Origin: Acidovorax benzenivorans
GTDB taxonomy: Bacteria > Pseudomonadota > Gammaproteobacteria > Burkholderiales > Burkholderiaceae_C
Assembly (NCBI RefSeq): GCF_028680575.1
Contig: NZ_JAPCKI010000003.1
Span: 372,001 to 436,000 of the forward strand
Length of the DNA: 64,000 nucleotides
Direction: 5' to 3'
Notes under the pieces: model-generated
Databases searched by the model: none
What the model was told of the DNA's origin: nothing
What the model saw: only the letters and a program-made list of their open reading frames with translations
Translations under genes and position numbers: made by a program
Shown: piece by piece, positions 1 to 9,300 of the stretch
Layout of the letters: each line of letters starts with the position of its first letter
Numbering within the stretch: position 1 is the first letter of the stretch

Positions 1-2
1 TC

Positions 3-596
3 TGCAATGCGGTGGGCACCGGCGTGGCGGACGACAAATCGGTGTACCCCTACGTGCCCGAGATGATCCGCTTTTATCTGGACGAGGAGCCCATCCTCAA
101 GAACGTGCCCACCTGGATGTGCCGCAAGCAGGACGACCTGCAGTATGTGCTGGCCAACCTCAAGGACCTGGTGGTCAAGGAAGTACACGGCGCGGGTGGC
201 TACGGCATGCTGATTGGCCCGGCCGCCACGCAGGCCGAGATCGAGGACTTTCGCCGCGCGGTGCTGGCCAACCCGGCGGGCTACATTGCGCAGCCCACGC
301 TCAGTCTGTCGAGCTGCCCCACGTATGTGGAAAGCGGCATCGCTCCCCGTCACATCGACCTGCGCCCCTTTGTGCTCAGTGGCCGCGAGGTGCAGATGGC
401 CGCAGGGGGCCTCACGCGCGTGGCGCTGCAGGAGGGGTCACTGGTGGTGAATTCGTCGCAGGGTGGGGGCACCAAAGACACCTGGGTGTTGGGTGAGGGT
501 ACGCCTGCCTCGCAACCCAAGGCAGAGCAATCCCAGTCGCAATCGCAGTCCCGTGGCCAGGGCCAGTCGCAAAGTCAATCGCAAGGGAGCCTCTGA
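3..596 (+). CDS. Circularly permuted ATP-grasp protein (CP_ATPgrasp_2/DUF404-DUF407), C-terminal part
   Basis: The 5' end lies outside the window; the reading frame is open from base 3 to the TGA at 594-596. The visible part starts in the conserved stretch NAVGTGVADDKSVYPYVPEM and continues to motifs typical of this family (SCPTYV, IAPRHIDLRPFVL, GGLTRVAL, VVNSSQGGGTKDTWVL). The family is a predicted ATP-dependent carboxylate-amine ligase usually paired with an alpha-E protein and often a transglutaminase; the true substrate is not known. The last 30 or so residues are a low-complexity Ser/Gln tail (QSQSQS repeats) that is probably disordered. The alpha-E reading frame begins three bases downstream, so the two are co-transcribed. 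Confidence 0.9.
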   Translation, partial: CNAVGTGVADDKSVYPYVPEMIRFYLDEEPILKNVPTWMCRKQDDLQYVLANLKDLVVKEVHGAGGYGMLIGPAATQAEIEDFRRAVLANPAGYIAQPTLSLSSCPTYVESGIAPRHIDLRPFVLSGREVQMAAGGLTRVALQEGSLVVNSSQGGGTKDTWVLGEGTPASQPKAEQSQSQSQSRGQGQSQSQSQGSL

Positions 597-598
597 AC

Positions 599-745
599 AT
601 GTTGAGCCGCACCGCCGACCATTTGTTCTGGATGTCCCGCTACACCGAGCGGGCTGCAAACGCCGCCGAAGGCGGGGTTTCACCACAACACAGCCAGCGT
701 GCGCAGCACGCGCGGGGTTCTCTGCCCGGGGAGGAAAAATGCTAA
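599..745 (+). pseudogene. Duplicated 5' end of the alpha-E gene (48-codon truncated copy or leader ORF)
   Basis: An ATG two bases after the ATP-grasp stop opens a 48-codon frame whose first 19 residues (MLSRTADHLFWMSRYTERA) are identical to the N-terminus of the full alpha-E protein starting at 739. Over those 57 bases the two copies differ at about 10 positions, all synonymous. After residue 19 the similarity fades and the frame runs through unrelated sequence to a TAA at 743-745, which overlaps the ATG of the full gene (ATGCTAA). It is either the remnant of a tandem duplication or a leader that translationally couples the alpha-E gene to the ATP-grasp gene. The sequence alone does not decide. 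Confidence 0.7.
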
Positions 746-1698
746 GTCGCACTGCCGATCATCTGTTCTGGATGTCCCGATATACAGAGCGGGCAGAGAA
801 CACAGCAAGAATGCTCAATGTGAGCTACGAGACTTCCCTGCTGCCCCAGGCTGCCGATGTGGCGCAAAAAGGCTGGGAGGGCCTGCTGTCCATCAGCGAG
901 CTGATCCCTGCCTACACCGCCAAACATGGCGAAGTGACGCCCGCCAACGTGCTGGAGTTCATGGTGCACGATGGCAACAACCCGTCGTCCATCCTGTCAT
1001 GTCTGCGTGCCGCGCGCGAGAACGCGCGGGCCGTGCGCGGCGCGCTGACCACCGAGGTGTGGGAGACGCAGAACCAGACCTGGCTGGAGCTACACCGCCA
1101 GCTCGAAGGTGGCGCCTTTGAGCGCGACCCGGGCCAGTTCTTTGAATGGGTGAAGTACCGCTCGCACCTGTCTCGCGGCGTGGTGCTGGGCACCATGCTG
1201 CAGGACGAGGCGTTTCACTTTTTGCGTATGGGCACCTTCCTGGAGCGCGCAGACAACACCGCGCGGCTGCTGGATGTGAAGTTCCACGCCGTCAAGAACG
1301 ACTTCTTCGGCCGCCCCAGCGACCGCAACCAGGAGAGCGACTTCTACCACTGGAGCGCCATCCTGCGCAGCGTGTCGGCGTTCGAGGTGTACCGCAAGGT
1401 GTACCGCGACGTGATCACGCCCGGACGCGTGGCCGACCTGCTGATACTGAGCCGCGACATGCCGCGCTCGCTGCACGCCTGCCTGCGTGAAGTGGTGGAC
1501 AACCTGGCCGTGCTGGCCAACGGGCAGTCCGCCGAAACCAGCCGCAGGGCAGGGCGCTTGCTGGCGGACCTGCAGTACGGCCGCATCGACGAGATCCTGG
1601 CCACCGGCCTGCATGCGTTCCTGACCCAGTTCCTGGACCGGGTCAACGACCTGGGTGGCGGCATCAGCCGCGACTTTTTGGTGACGGCTGGCGATTGA
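739..1698 (+). CDS. Alpha-E domain-containing protein
   Basis: 319 residues, the family's usual length, starting MLSRTADHLFWMSRYTERAEN. The ATG at 739 was chosen because this sequence is the conserved family N-terminus and GAGGAAAA precedes it closely; the open frame extends upstream but lacks family sequence there. Mostly alpha-helical, with the repeated pattern FLERADNTARLLD near residue 170. Alpha-E proteins accompany CP_ATPgrasp proteins and are predicted to take part in peptide or amino-acid ligation; the reaction is unproven. It follows the ATP-grasp gene in an operon and its 3' end overlaps the opposing gene at 1664. Confidence 0.9.
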   Translation: MLSRTADHLFWMSRYTERAENTARMLNVSYETSLLPQAADVAQKGWEGLLSISELIPAYTAKHGEVTPANVLEFMVHDGNNPSSILSCLRAARENARAVRGALTTEVWETQNQTWLELHRQLEGGAFERDPGQFFEWVKYRSHLSRGVVLGTMLQDEAFHFLRMGTFLERADNTARLLDVKFHAVKNDFFGRPSDRNQESDFYHWSAILRSVSAFEVYRKVYRDVITPGRVADLLILSRDMPRSLHACLREVVDNLAVLANGQSAETSRRAGRLLADLQYGRIDEILATGLHAFLTQFLDRVNDLGGGISRDFLVTAGD

Positions 1699-2155
1699 AC
1701 ACCAGCATGGCCGCGCCATGCAAGCCCAGCCCCGCTCCGTAGGGTAGGAGTGGGGCCCAGGGCGACCCCAGCCAGGTTCTTGCCTGCGCGCCGCGTAGCC
1801 AGTCGGGCATCACCGCGCCCCAAGGGGCGTGCAGGCTCGCCTGCAGAACCCCATAGGTCGTTAGCCCCAGGCCCACTCCCGCACCCAGAACGATGCCGTA
1901 GGCCACCGGCAGCTTGCGGTGGCCTGCAATGGCCATGAAGGCTGCACTGAAGAAAACTCCAAGGAATGCGGTCGCCAGCCAGGCCACTGGCCACCAGCCC
2001 GCGTCACCCGCTTCGGACTGCGCCACTAGCAGTGCGTTGAAGCCGCCCATGACGCCCAGTGTCAGCAGGGGTACCAGAAAATTGCGGTACCGTGCGCTCA
2101 ACCGTGCCGAATACGCCGTCTGGTCTGGAGACGTTTGGGGCGTGGTGGCGTGCAT
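1664..2155 (-). CDS. Small integral membrane protein of unknown function
   Basis: 163 residues with about four hydrophobic segments (near residues 27-46, 57-76, 84-105 and 134-152), so probably an inner-membrane protein. I do not recognise a family. The ATG at 2155 has GGAG about nine bases upstream. It lies seven bases after the VF530-type gene and is probably co-transcribed with it. Its last 35 bases overlap the end of the convergent alpha-E gene. Confidence 0.65.
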   Translation of the reverse strand: MHATTPQTSPDQTAYSARLSARYRNFLVPLLTLGVMGGFNALLVAQSEAGDAGWWPVAWLATAFLGVFFSAAFMAIAGHRKLPVAYGIVLGAGVGLGLTTYGVLQASLHAPWGAVMPDWLRGAQARTWLGSPWAPLLPYGAGLGLHGAAMLVFNRQPSPKSRG

Positions 2156-2161
2156 CGCAAG

Positions 2162-2443
2162 TTACTCCTGCGCGTTGCGCCGCTGGTCGCGCAGCATGAA
2201 GAGGTAGAGGCTCTCGACCTTCTCGCGCGCCCAGGGGGTTTTGCGCAAAAACTTGAGGCTGGAGCCCACGCTGGGGTCGATCTGGAAGCAGCGGATGGGA
2301 ATCTGTCGTCCCAGCTCGTCCCAGCCAAAATAATCTGCCAGGCCCACCACCATGGCTTCGAGTGTGACGCCGTGCAGGGGATTGCGCGGCTGGGTGGGCT
2401 TGCTGGCTGGCGGGGTTGGCGGTGGGGTATCTGGGGTGCTCAT
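2162..2443 (-). CDS. VF530 family (DUF2132) small DNA-binding-like protein
   Basis: 93 residues. After a Pro/Thr-rich N-terminus of about 20 residues comes the family signature: [29 protein letters not shown] and [18 protein letters not shown]. The family founder, Vibrio VF530, has a helical fold with weak DNA-binding similarity; its cellular role is unknown. The start at 2443 gives the usual length; an ATG at 2455 in the same frame is possible, and neither has a strong Shine-Dalgarno. The membrane-protein gene follows directly. Confidence 0.85.
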   Translation of the reverse strand: MSTPDTPPPTPPASKPTQPRNPLHGVTLEAMVVGLADYFGWDELGRQIPIRCFQIDPSVGSSLKFLRKTPWAREKVESLYLFMLRDQRRNAQE

Positions 2444-2599
2444 GGCGCCAAGCATACAGACTGAGATCGTGAACACGTTCTGAGGGCAACCCTGTCGCGT
2501 GCATCGAGCGTGAACCCCACCAGCGCCACCGTGGAACTGGCTTTGCCAGGCCACGGGTGGCGTCCCCCTTTGGGATGACGCGAAGCGGCTCAGGGGGCG

Positions 2600-3517
2600 T
2601 CAGGCCGTGCGCTGCAGGTGAGCCTCGCGTTGAAACAGCTCTGCCGCCCAGTCCACAAATGCGCGCACCTTGGCGCTCAGGTGGCGGTTGGGCGGGTACA
2701 CCACATACACGGGCAGCAGGGTCTGGGTCCAGTCGGGCAGCAGTTGCACCAGGGTCCCGCTGCTGAAGTGCCGCTGGGCCTGCCAGCTGCTGATCTGGCC
2801 AATGCCCAGGCCCGCAACGATGGACGTGACGTAGGCGTTGCTCTCGTTCACGCTCAGGTGGTAGGGGCCGGTGATGTCGATGGACTCGGACCCTTTTTGA
2901 AACTCCAGTGGGTAGTGCCGGCCGCTTTGCGGCGAGAAATAGATCACGCTGACGTGTTTTTCTTCGATCTCCAGCGGATGGGTGGGCGTGCCCTTGCGCG
3001 CCAGATAGTCGGGCGAGGCCACCGTGATGAACTCCAGGTTGCCAATGCGCCGCGCCACCAGCGACTGGTCGCTCAGCTCGCCACCCCGGATCACGCAGTC
3101 CACGTTGTCGCCAATCAGGTCCACCATGCGGTCACTCACGCCCAGGTCCACCTGGATGTCCGGGTAGCGGGCATGAAACTCCGCCAGGTGCGGAATGATG
3201 AGCAACTGCGCCACCGACGTACCCACGTCGATGCGCAACCGCCCGCGCGGGTTGGCGCGCGCGTTGGTCATGCTGGCCTCGATGTCGTCCAGGTCGGTCA
3301 GCAGCCGCACCGTGCGGTCGTAGTAGGCCGCGCCGTCGGGTGTCACCGTCACGCGGCGCGTGGTGCGGTTGAGCAGCTTCACACGCAGCCGCTCCTCCAG
3401 CGCTTGCACATGCTTGGTCACGGTGGCTTTGGGCAAATTCAGCGAATCTGCTGCCCGGGTAAACGTGCCGGCCTCCACCACCCGCACGAATATGCGCATG
3501 GCCTGAATCTGGTCCAT
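2600..3517 (-). CDS. LysR-type transcriptional regulator (probable regulator of the adjacent hydrolase/efflux genes)
   Basis: 305 residues. The N-terminal winged helix-turn-helix is clear (MRIFVRVVEAGTFTRAADSL, LPKATVTKHVQALEERL, VKLLNRTTRRVTVTPDGAAY), followed by a substrate-binding domain of the type-2 periplasmic fold. The ATG at 3517 is preceded by AAGGAGAA. It is divergent from the hydrolase-like gene at 3702, with 184 bases between them. MexEF-OprN-type pumps are classically controlled by a LysR protein (MexT), so control of 3702-11193 is a reasonable inference that the sequence does not prove. Confidence 0.9.
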   Translation of the reverse strand: MDQIQAMRIFVRVVEAGTFTRAADSLNLPKATVTKHVQALEERLRVKLLNRTTRRVTVTPDGAAYYDRTVRLLTDLDDIEASMTNARANPRGRLRIDVGTSVAQLLIIPHLAEFHARYPDIQVDLGVSDRMVDLIGDNVDCVIRGGELSDQSLVARRIGNLEFITVASPDYLARKGTPTHPLEIEEKHVSVIYFSPQSGRHYPLEFQKGSESIDITGPYHLSVNESNAYVTSIVAGLGIGQISSWQAQRHFSSGTLVQLLPDWTQTLLPVYVVYPPNRHLSAKVRAFVDWAAELFQREAHLQRTA

Positions 3518-3701
3518 GGCTTCTCCTTGAGTCATCAGCACCCAGATTGGGTGCTGAAGAATTCTCACACGGGCGACAGGGTTTGATTGTTGAGCTTTTG
3601 GAAACAGTGCAGTGGTGTTTGACCTGTTTATCTGAAAGGCCCAACCCACTACATTTCATCCATCGTCAACCGACCCTTCACCTACTTACTGGGTACCTGC
3701 C

Positions 3702-4583
3702 ATGCAGCCCGACCGCCCGTCTTCGTCAATTTCGCCATCGCAGCCCGCTGCGGCGCCCGCCAAGGCGTCCGGGGCGGCATCGTCCATGTGTTCCGATTCC
3801 ACCATTGAGGTGGCCCAGGGGCAAGACGTGGCGGTGCGCATGTACGGCCGCAAGAAGGCCGGCCAGGCGTCACCGGTGGTCGTGCACTTCCACGGTGGGG
3901 CCTTCATGTCGGGTGACCTGGACAACGGCTGCACGGTGGCCTCGCTGCTGGAGAGTTCCGGGGCGGTGGTGGTGTCGGTAGCGTATCCGCTCACGCCCTT
4001 CCCCCAGCCGGTGGACACGGGTTACGGCGTGCTCAAGTGGGTGCACAAGCACCGTACCAAACTCGGGGGGCAGGGCGCCGCCGTGTACCTGGCGGGCGAA
4101 GAGGCAGGTGGCAACCTGGCGGCGGCCGTGGCCCTGATGGCGCGCGACCAGTCGCACCCGCCGCTGGCCGGGCAGATTCTGTTGTCGCCCATGCTGGACC
4201 CCTGTGTAGGCACCGCGTCGCTGCGCGAGGCCACGGGGGATTCCACTGGATGCAAGTGGACCGAAGGCTGGCGCAACTTTCTGCGTTGCCCGCGTGATGC
4301 CGAACACCCCTATGCCGTGCCTGCAGGCGCGCAGCGCCTGGCAGGGCTGCCACCTACGCTGATCTTGGTGGGCGACACCGACCCTATGCACGACGAGGCG
4401 CTGGCTTACGCGGCCCGGCTGGAGGCCGCAGGCCTGCAGGTCACCCGCCATGTGTTCTCCAAGAACCCGCAGTGGCCCGATGCCCTGTTGCAGACCGGTT
4501 CGCACGAATGCCCTTGTGCTGTGGGTGCGCAGCAGCAGTTCCGGCAGTTCTTCGCGGCCACGCGAAGTCCGGTGCCGTCCTGA
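3702..4583 (+). CDS. Alpha/beta-hydrolase-fold protein with the nucleophile serine replaced (possible pseudoenzyme)
   Basis: 293 residues of the hormone-sensitive-lipase/arylacetamide-deacetylase type. The oxyanion-hole motif HFHGGAF is at residues 62-68 and the acid region DTDPMHDE at 225-232. The nucleophile elbow, normally GDSAGG, reads GEEAGG at 132-137, so the serine is Glu134 (codon GAG). The usual HGF histidine motif is also not recognisable near the C-terminus. Canonical esterase activity is therefore unlikely. It may bind a ligand or be decaying, though the frame is intact and codon use is normal. It is divergent from the LysR gene and upstream of the efflux operon. Confidence 0.85.
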   Translation: MQPDRPSSSISPSQPAAAPAKASGAASSMCSDSTIEVAQGQDVAVRMYGRKKAGQASPVVVHFHGGAFMSGDLDNGCTVASLLESSGAVVVSVAYPLTPFPQPVDTGYGVLKWVHKHRTKLGGQGAAVYLAGEEAGGNLAAAVALMARDQSHPPLAGQILLSPMLDPCVGTASLREATGDSTGCKWTEGWRNFLRCPRDAEHPYAVPAGAQRLAGLPPTLILVGDTDPMHDEALAYAARLEAAGLQVTRHVFSKNPQWPDALLQTGSHECPCAVGAQQQFRQFFAATRSPVPS

Positions 4584-4650
4584 CGGCCCCTGACTCTCTC
4601 GTACACCACTGAAAGCTGCTGACCTCCCCCTGGTGGAGGCAGAAAAACAG

Positions 4651-4680
4651 GGGGCTCGGCGCGAGCCCCACTCCCTTTTT
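4651..4680 (+). terminator. Probable terminator after the hydrolase-like gene
   Basis: Perfect 8-bp stem GGGGCTCG / CGAGCCCC with loop GCG (4651-4669), followed after six bases by TTTTT at 4676-4680. A second small stem, CCTCC/GGAGG, lies just upstream (4623-4639). It probably ends the hydrolase transcript or attenuates transcription into the efflux operon. Confidence 0.55.
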
Positions 4681-4776
4681 GCGCATTGATTTTCCGGCCT
4701 GGCGTGTCGGAGGGGAAACGCTTGCCCGGCGTTGTCCTGCCTGCACGCTGGGGCCACGCCACCCATTCAAACAAAC

Positions 4777-4929
4777 GACACGGAGGAAAAAACGAACCAT
4801 GAATGCATCCCCTATCCCGTTGGCCTGCAGCCGTTGTCACAGCGCGCTCGACCGCAGCGTCTTGTGACGACGGTGACGCACAGGCCACCCAGGTATTTGT
4901 CGCCGGGGTATTGACCTTTCCTCCGTGTC
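4777..4929 (+). promoter_or_regulatory. Long-range inverted repeat in the efflux-operon leader, sequestering a Shine-Dalgarno
   Basis: GACACGGAGGAAA at 4777-4789 and TTTCCTCCGTGTC at 4917-4929 are perfect reverse complements of 13 bases. The left arm contains the Shine-Dalgarno (GGAGG) of the small ORF at 4799-4867; the right arm lies 50 bases beyond that ORF and 127 bases upstream of the adaptor start. Pairing would close a loop of about 127 bases and hide the ribosome site. This suggests a leader or attenuator structure. It is an inference from sequence only. Confidence 0.45.
4799..4867 (+). CDS. Putative 22-codon leader peptide upstream of the RND efflux operon
   Basis: ATG at 4799 with a strong Shine-Dalgarno (CGGAGG) eight or more bases upstream, ending at TGA 4865-4867. 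Peptide MNASPIPLACSRCHSALDRS then VL. It has two cysteines and no homopolymeric codon run that would point to amino-acid attenuation. It lies between the hydrolase terminator and the adaptor gene, inside the loop of the 13-bp inverted repeat. It is too short to judge by composition. Confidence 0.35.
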   Translation: MNASPIPLACSRCHSALDRSVL

Positions 4930-5056
4930 ATTGCCCAGACTTTCATTTCGCCCCCTTGCATTGACACCTGCCGAGCACAGCCCACAGGCGCCAGCGCACG
5001 GCAGACAAGCTTCACAGCGTGCTCCACAAGGGCACCCCAACTGATCGAAAGTGACC

Positions 5057-6319
5057 ATGAACTTCCCATCCTTCTCCAAGTTCTCCCAGCGCCGCCCTCT
5101 GGGCCTGGCCACCCTTGCCACCGCCGTGACGGCCACCGTGGCCGCCGCCGTTCTGGTGTTCCAGTCGCCCGTGGCGCAGGCTGATAGCGCCCCTGCAGCA
5201 CCACCCGCCATGCCGGTGTCGGTGGCTGCCGTGCTCCAAAAAGACATCGCCCTGTGGGATGAGTTCTCGGGCCGTCTGGAGGCGGTGCAGCGCGTGGACG
5301 TGCGCCCGCGCGTCTCGGGCGCTGTGCAGTCCGTGCATTTCCGCGAAGGCTCGCTGGTCAAGCAGGGTGACCTGCTGGTCACTGTGGACCCGGCCCCTTA
5401 CGCTGCCGAAGTGGACCGCGCCGAGGCCCAGGTGGTCGCCGCCCAGGCTCGCGTGTCATACACCCGCAGCGAGCTGGAGCGCGCCACACGCCTGCTGGAG
5501 GAAAAAGCCATTGCTCAGCGTGAGCACGACGAGCGCCTGAACGCGCAGCGTGAGGCCGATGCCAACCTGCGCGCCGCCCAGGCCGCGCTGCAGACCGCCA
5601 AGCTGAACCTCAGCTACACCCAGGTACGCGCCCCGGTGGCGGGCCGCGTGGGCCGCATCGAAGTCACCGTGGGCAACCTGGTGGCTGCCGGTGCGGGTGC
5701 CCCCGTGCTGACCACGCTGGTGTCCGTGAGCCCCATCTACGCCAGCTTTGATACCGACGAGCAGATCGTGGTGAAGGCCCTGGCAGACCTGCAAAGCGGC
5801 CAGCGCGGCAATAGTGCCCGCCAGCTCATCGAGCGCATCCCCGTGCAGATGGGCACTGGCACCACGGGCGGTACGCCGCACGCCGGCCGCTTGCAGCTCA
5901 TCGACAACCAGGTGGATGCCAAGAGCGGCACGGTGCGTGTGCGCGCCGTGTTCGACAACGAAGACGGCGTCCTGATGCCCGGCCAGTTTGCGCGCATCCG
6001 TATGGGCCAGGCACGCAACACGCAGGCGCTGCTCATCAACGAGCGTGCCGTGGGCACCGACCAGAACAAGAAGTTCGTGATGGTGGTGGGCGAGGGCAAT
6101 AAGGCCGAGTACCGCGAGGTCACCCTGGGCGCACCGATTGACGGCCTGCGCGTGGTCACCTCGGGCCTCAAGGCAGGCGAGAACATCGTCGTCAACGGCC
6201 TGCAGCGCGTGCGCCCCGGCGCCGTGGTGGCGCCCCAGCCTGTGCCCATGACGGCTAAGGCCGAGGTGGCAGGCGACCGTAAGGAAGCCAAGAACAACAG
6301 TAAGTCGCCCGCCGCCTGA
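5057..6319 (+). CDS. RND efflux periplasmic adaptor subunit (MexE/AcrA-like)
   Basis: 420 residues. A hydrophobic signal segment (about residues 15-40) is followed by the membrane-fusion core: WDEFSGRLEAVQRVDVRPRV, the lipoyl half-motifs GSLVKQGDLLVTVDP and RAPVAGRVGRIEV, a helical hairpin between them, and a beta-barrel domain with MPGQFARIRM. ATG 5057 is preferred to GTG 5051 although neither has a strong Shine-Dalgarno. It would link the inner-membrane pump to the outer-membrane channel. It is the first gene of a three-gene tripartite efflux operon; the pump starts 34 bases downstream. Confidence 0.92.
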   Translation: MNFPSFSKFSQRRPLGLATLATAVTATVAAAVLVFQSPVAQADSAPAAPPAMPVSVAAVLQKDIALWDEFSGRLEAVQRVDVRPRVSGAVQSVHFREGSLVKQGDLLVTVDPAPYAAEVDRAEAQVVAAQARVSYTRSELERATRLLEEKAIAQREHDERLNAQREADANLRAAQAALQTAKLNLSYTQVRAPVAGRVGRIEVTVGNLVAAGAGAPVLTTLVSVSPIYASFDTDEQIVVKALADLQSGQRGNSARQLIERIPVQMGTGTTGGTPHAGRLQLIDNQVDAKSGTVRVRAVFDNEDGVLMPGQFARIRMGQARNTQALLINERAVGTDQNKKFVMVVGEGNKAEYREVTLGAPIDGLRVVTSGLKAGENIVVNGLQRVRPGAVVAPQPVPMTAKAEVAGDRKEAKNNSKSPAA

Positions 6320-6353
6320 GCGCGCGAACCAGCGACGCAAGGAATTTGCATCC

Positions 6354-9300
6354 ATGAACCTATCCCGCTTTTTCATCGACCGCCCCATCTTTGCCGGGGT
6401 GCTGTCGGTGCTCATCTTCCTGGGGGGGCTCATCGCATTGCGCGGTCTGCCTATCTCCGAATACCCTGAAGTCGCGCCCCCCTCCGTGGTGGTGCGCGCA
6501 CAGTACCCCGGCGCCAACCCCAAGGTGATCGCCGAGACCGTGGCCACGCCGCTGGAGGAGTCCATCAACGGCGTGGAAGGCATGCTCTACATGGGCAGCC
6601 AGGCCACCACCGACGGCGTAATGACGCTGACCGTGACCTTTGCCCTGGGCACCGACCCCGACAAGGCCCAGCAGTTGGTGCAAAACCGCGTCTCGCAGGC
6701 CGAACCACGCCTGCCCGAGGAAGTGCGCCGCCTGGGCGTCACCACCGTCAAGAGCGCGCCGGACCTGACCATGGTGGTCCACCTGGTCTCGCCCAACAAC
6801 CGCTATGACATCGATTACCTGCGCAACTACGCGGTGCTCAATGTGAAGGACCGCCTCGCCCGCATCGGCGGCGTGGGCCAGGTGCAGATCTTCGGCGGCG
6901 GCGACTATTCCATGCGTGTGTGGCTCGACCCGCAAAAGGTCGCGCAGCGCGGCCTTTCGGCCAGCGATGTGGTAACCGCCATCCGAGGCCAGAACGTGCA
7001 GGCTGCCGCCGGTGTGGTGGGTGCATCGCCCGGCCTGCCGGGCGTGGACCTGCAACTGTCCATCAACGCACAGGGCCGTCTGCAGACCGAAGAAGAGTTC
7101 GGCGACATCATCGTCAAGACCGGTGCCGACGGCGCGGTGACGCGCCTGCGCGACATCGCCCGCCTGGAGCTGGGCGCGGCCGATTACTCGCTGCGTTCGC
7201 TGCTCAACAACGACCCCGCCGTGGGCATGGGCGTGTTCCAGGCGCCGGGCTCCAACGCGCTCGACATCTCGGCCAACGTGCGCAAGACCATGGACGAGAT
7301 CCAGAAGAACATGCCCGAAGGCGTGGAATACCGCATTGCCTACGACCCCACGCAGTTTGTGCGCGCCTCGATCAAGTCCGTGATCCACACGCTGCTCGAA
7401 GCCATCGCCCTCGTGGTGCTGGTGGTGATCCTGTTCCTGCAGACCTGGCGCGCGTCCATCATCCCGCTGCTGGCCGTGCCGGTGTCGGTGGTGGGCACGT
7501 TCGCGGTGCTGCACCTGCTGGGCTTTTCGATCAACGCGCTGAGCCTGTTCGGCCTGGTGCTGGCCATCGGCATCGTGGTGGATGACGCCATCGTGGTGGT
7601 GGAGAATGTCGAGCGCAACATTGAGGCGGGCCTGACCCCGCGCGAGGCCACCTACCGCGCCATGCGTGAAGTGTCTGGCCCCATCATCGCCATCGCATTG
7701 GTGCTGGTGGCTGTGTTCGTGCCGCTGGCCTTCATCAGCGGGCTCACGGGCCAGTTCTACCGCCAGTTCGCGGTCACCATCGCGATCTCCACGGTGATCT
7801 CGGCCATCAACTCGCTGACCTTGTCGCCCGCGTTGTCGGCACTGCTGCTCAAGGGCCACAACGAGCCCAAGGATGCGCTCACGCGCGGCATGGACAAGGT
7901 GCTCGGCGGCCTGTTTCGGGGCTTCAACCGCTTGTTCCATCGCGGCTCCGAGGCGTACAGCGGTGGCGTCAAGCGCGTTATCGGCCGCAAGGCACTCATG
8001 CTCGTGATCTACCTCGCGTTGGTGGGCGCCACCGTGGGTCTGTTCAAGATCGTGCCCGGCGGCTTTGTGCCCGCGCAGGACAAGCAGTACCTGATCGGCT
8101 TTGCCCAGCTGCCCGACGGCGCCACGCTGGACCGCACCGAGAACGTGATCCGCCGCATGGGCGAGATCATGAAGGAGAACCCGAACGTCGAAGACGCCAT
8201 CGCTTTCCCGGGCCTGTCGATCAACGGCTTCACCAACAGCTCCAACGCCGGCATCGTGTTCGCCACGCTCAAGCCCTTTGCCGAGCGCACCCGCGCCGAC
8301 CAGAGCGGCGGCGCCGTGGCAGGCCAGCTGAACCAGGCCTTTGGCAGCATCCAGGACGCGTTCATCGCCATGTTCCCGCCACCCCCGGTGGCGGGCCTGG
8401 GCACCACCGGCGGCTTCAAGCTGCAGATCGAAGACCGTGCCTCGCTGGGCTACGAAGCCATGGACAACGCCGTGAAGGCCTTCATGGCCAAGGCCTACCA
8501 GACACCCGAGCTGACCGGCATCTTCAGTAGCTGGCAGGTCAACGTGCCGCAGCTGTACGCCAACATCGACCGCACCAAGGCACGCCAGCTCGGCGTGCCG
8601 GTGACGGACATCTTCGACACGCTGCAGATCTACCTGGGCAGCCTCTACGCCAACGACTTCAACCAGTTTGGCCGCACCTACAGCGTGCGCGTGCAGGCCG
8701 ATGCGGCCTACCGCGCGCGGGCCGAAGACGTGGGCCTGCTCAAGGTGCGTTCCAGCACCGGCGAGATGGTGCCGCTGTCGGCGCTGATGAAGATGGAGCC
8801 CAGCTTCGGCCCCGAGCGTGCCATGCGCTACAACGGCTACCTCGCTGCTGACGTGAACGGTGGCCCTGCGCCCGGTTATTCGTCGGGCCAGGCACAGGCC
8901 GCCATCGAGCGCATTGCCAAGGAGACGCTGCCCCAGGGCATCACGTTCGAGTGGACCGAGCTGACCTACCAGGAAATCCTGGCCGGCAATTCCGCCGTGC
9001 TGGTGTTCCCGCTGGCCATCCTGCTGGTGTTCCTAGTGCTGGCCGCGCAGTACGAAAGCCTCACGCTGCCCATTGCCATCATCCTGATCGTGCCCATGGG
9101 CATCCTGGCCGCGATGACGGGCGTGTGGCTCACCAAGGGCGACAACAACGTGTTCACGCAGATCGGGCTCATCGTGCTGGTGGGGCTGTCGGCCAAGAAC
9201 GCGATCCTGATCGTGGAGTTTGCGCGCGAGCTGGAGTTTGCCGGGCGCACGCCCGTGCAGGCCGCCATCGAGGCCAGCCGCCTGCGGCTGCGCCCCATCC

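Noticed and set aside
463-738. N-terminal extension of the alpha-E gene to 463
   Set aside because: The extension overlaps the ATP-grasp gene and reads its Ser/Gln tail in another frame; the conserved start is at 739.
6360-7940. Long open frame antisense to the RND permease
   Set aside because: High GC keeps antisense frames open; the composition is His/Gln-rich shadow sequence and the plus-strand permease is unmistakable.
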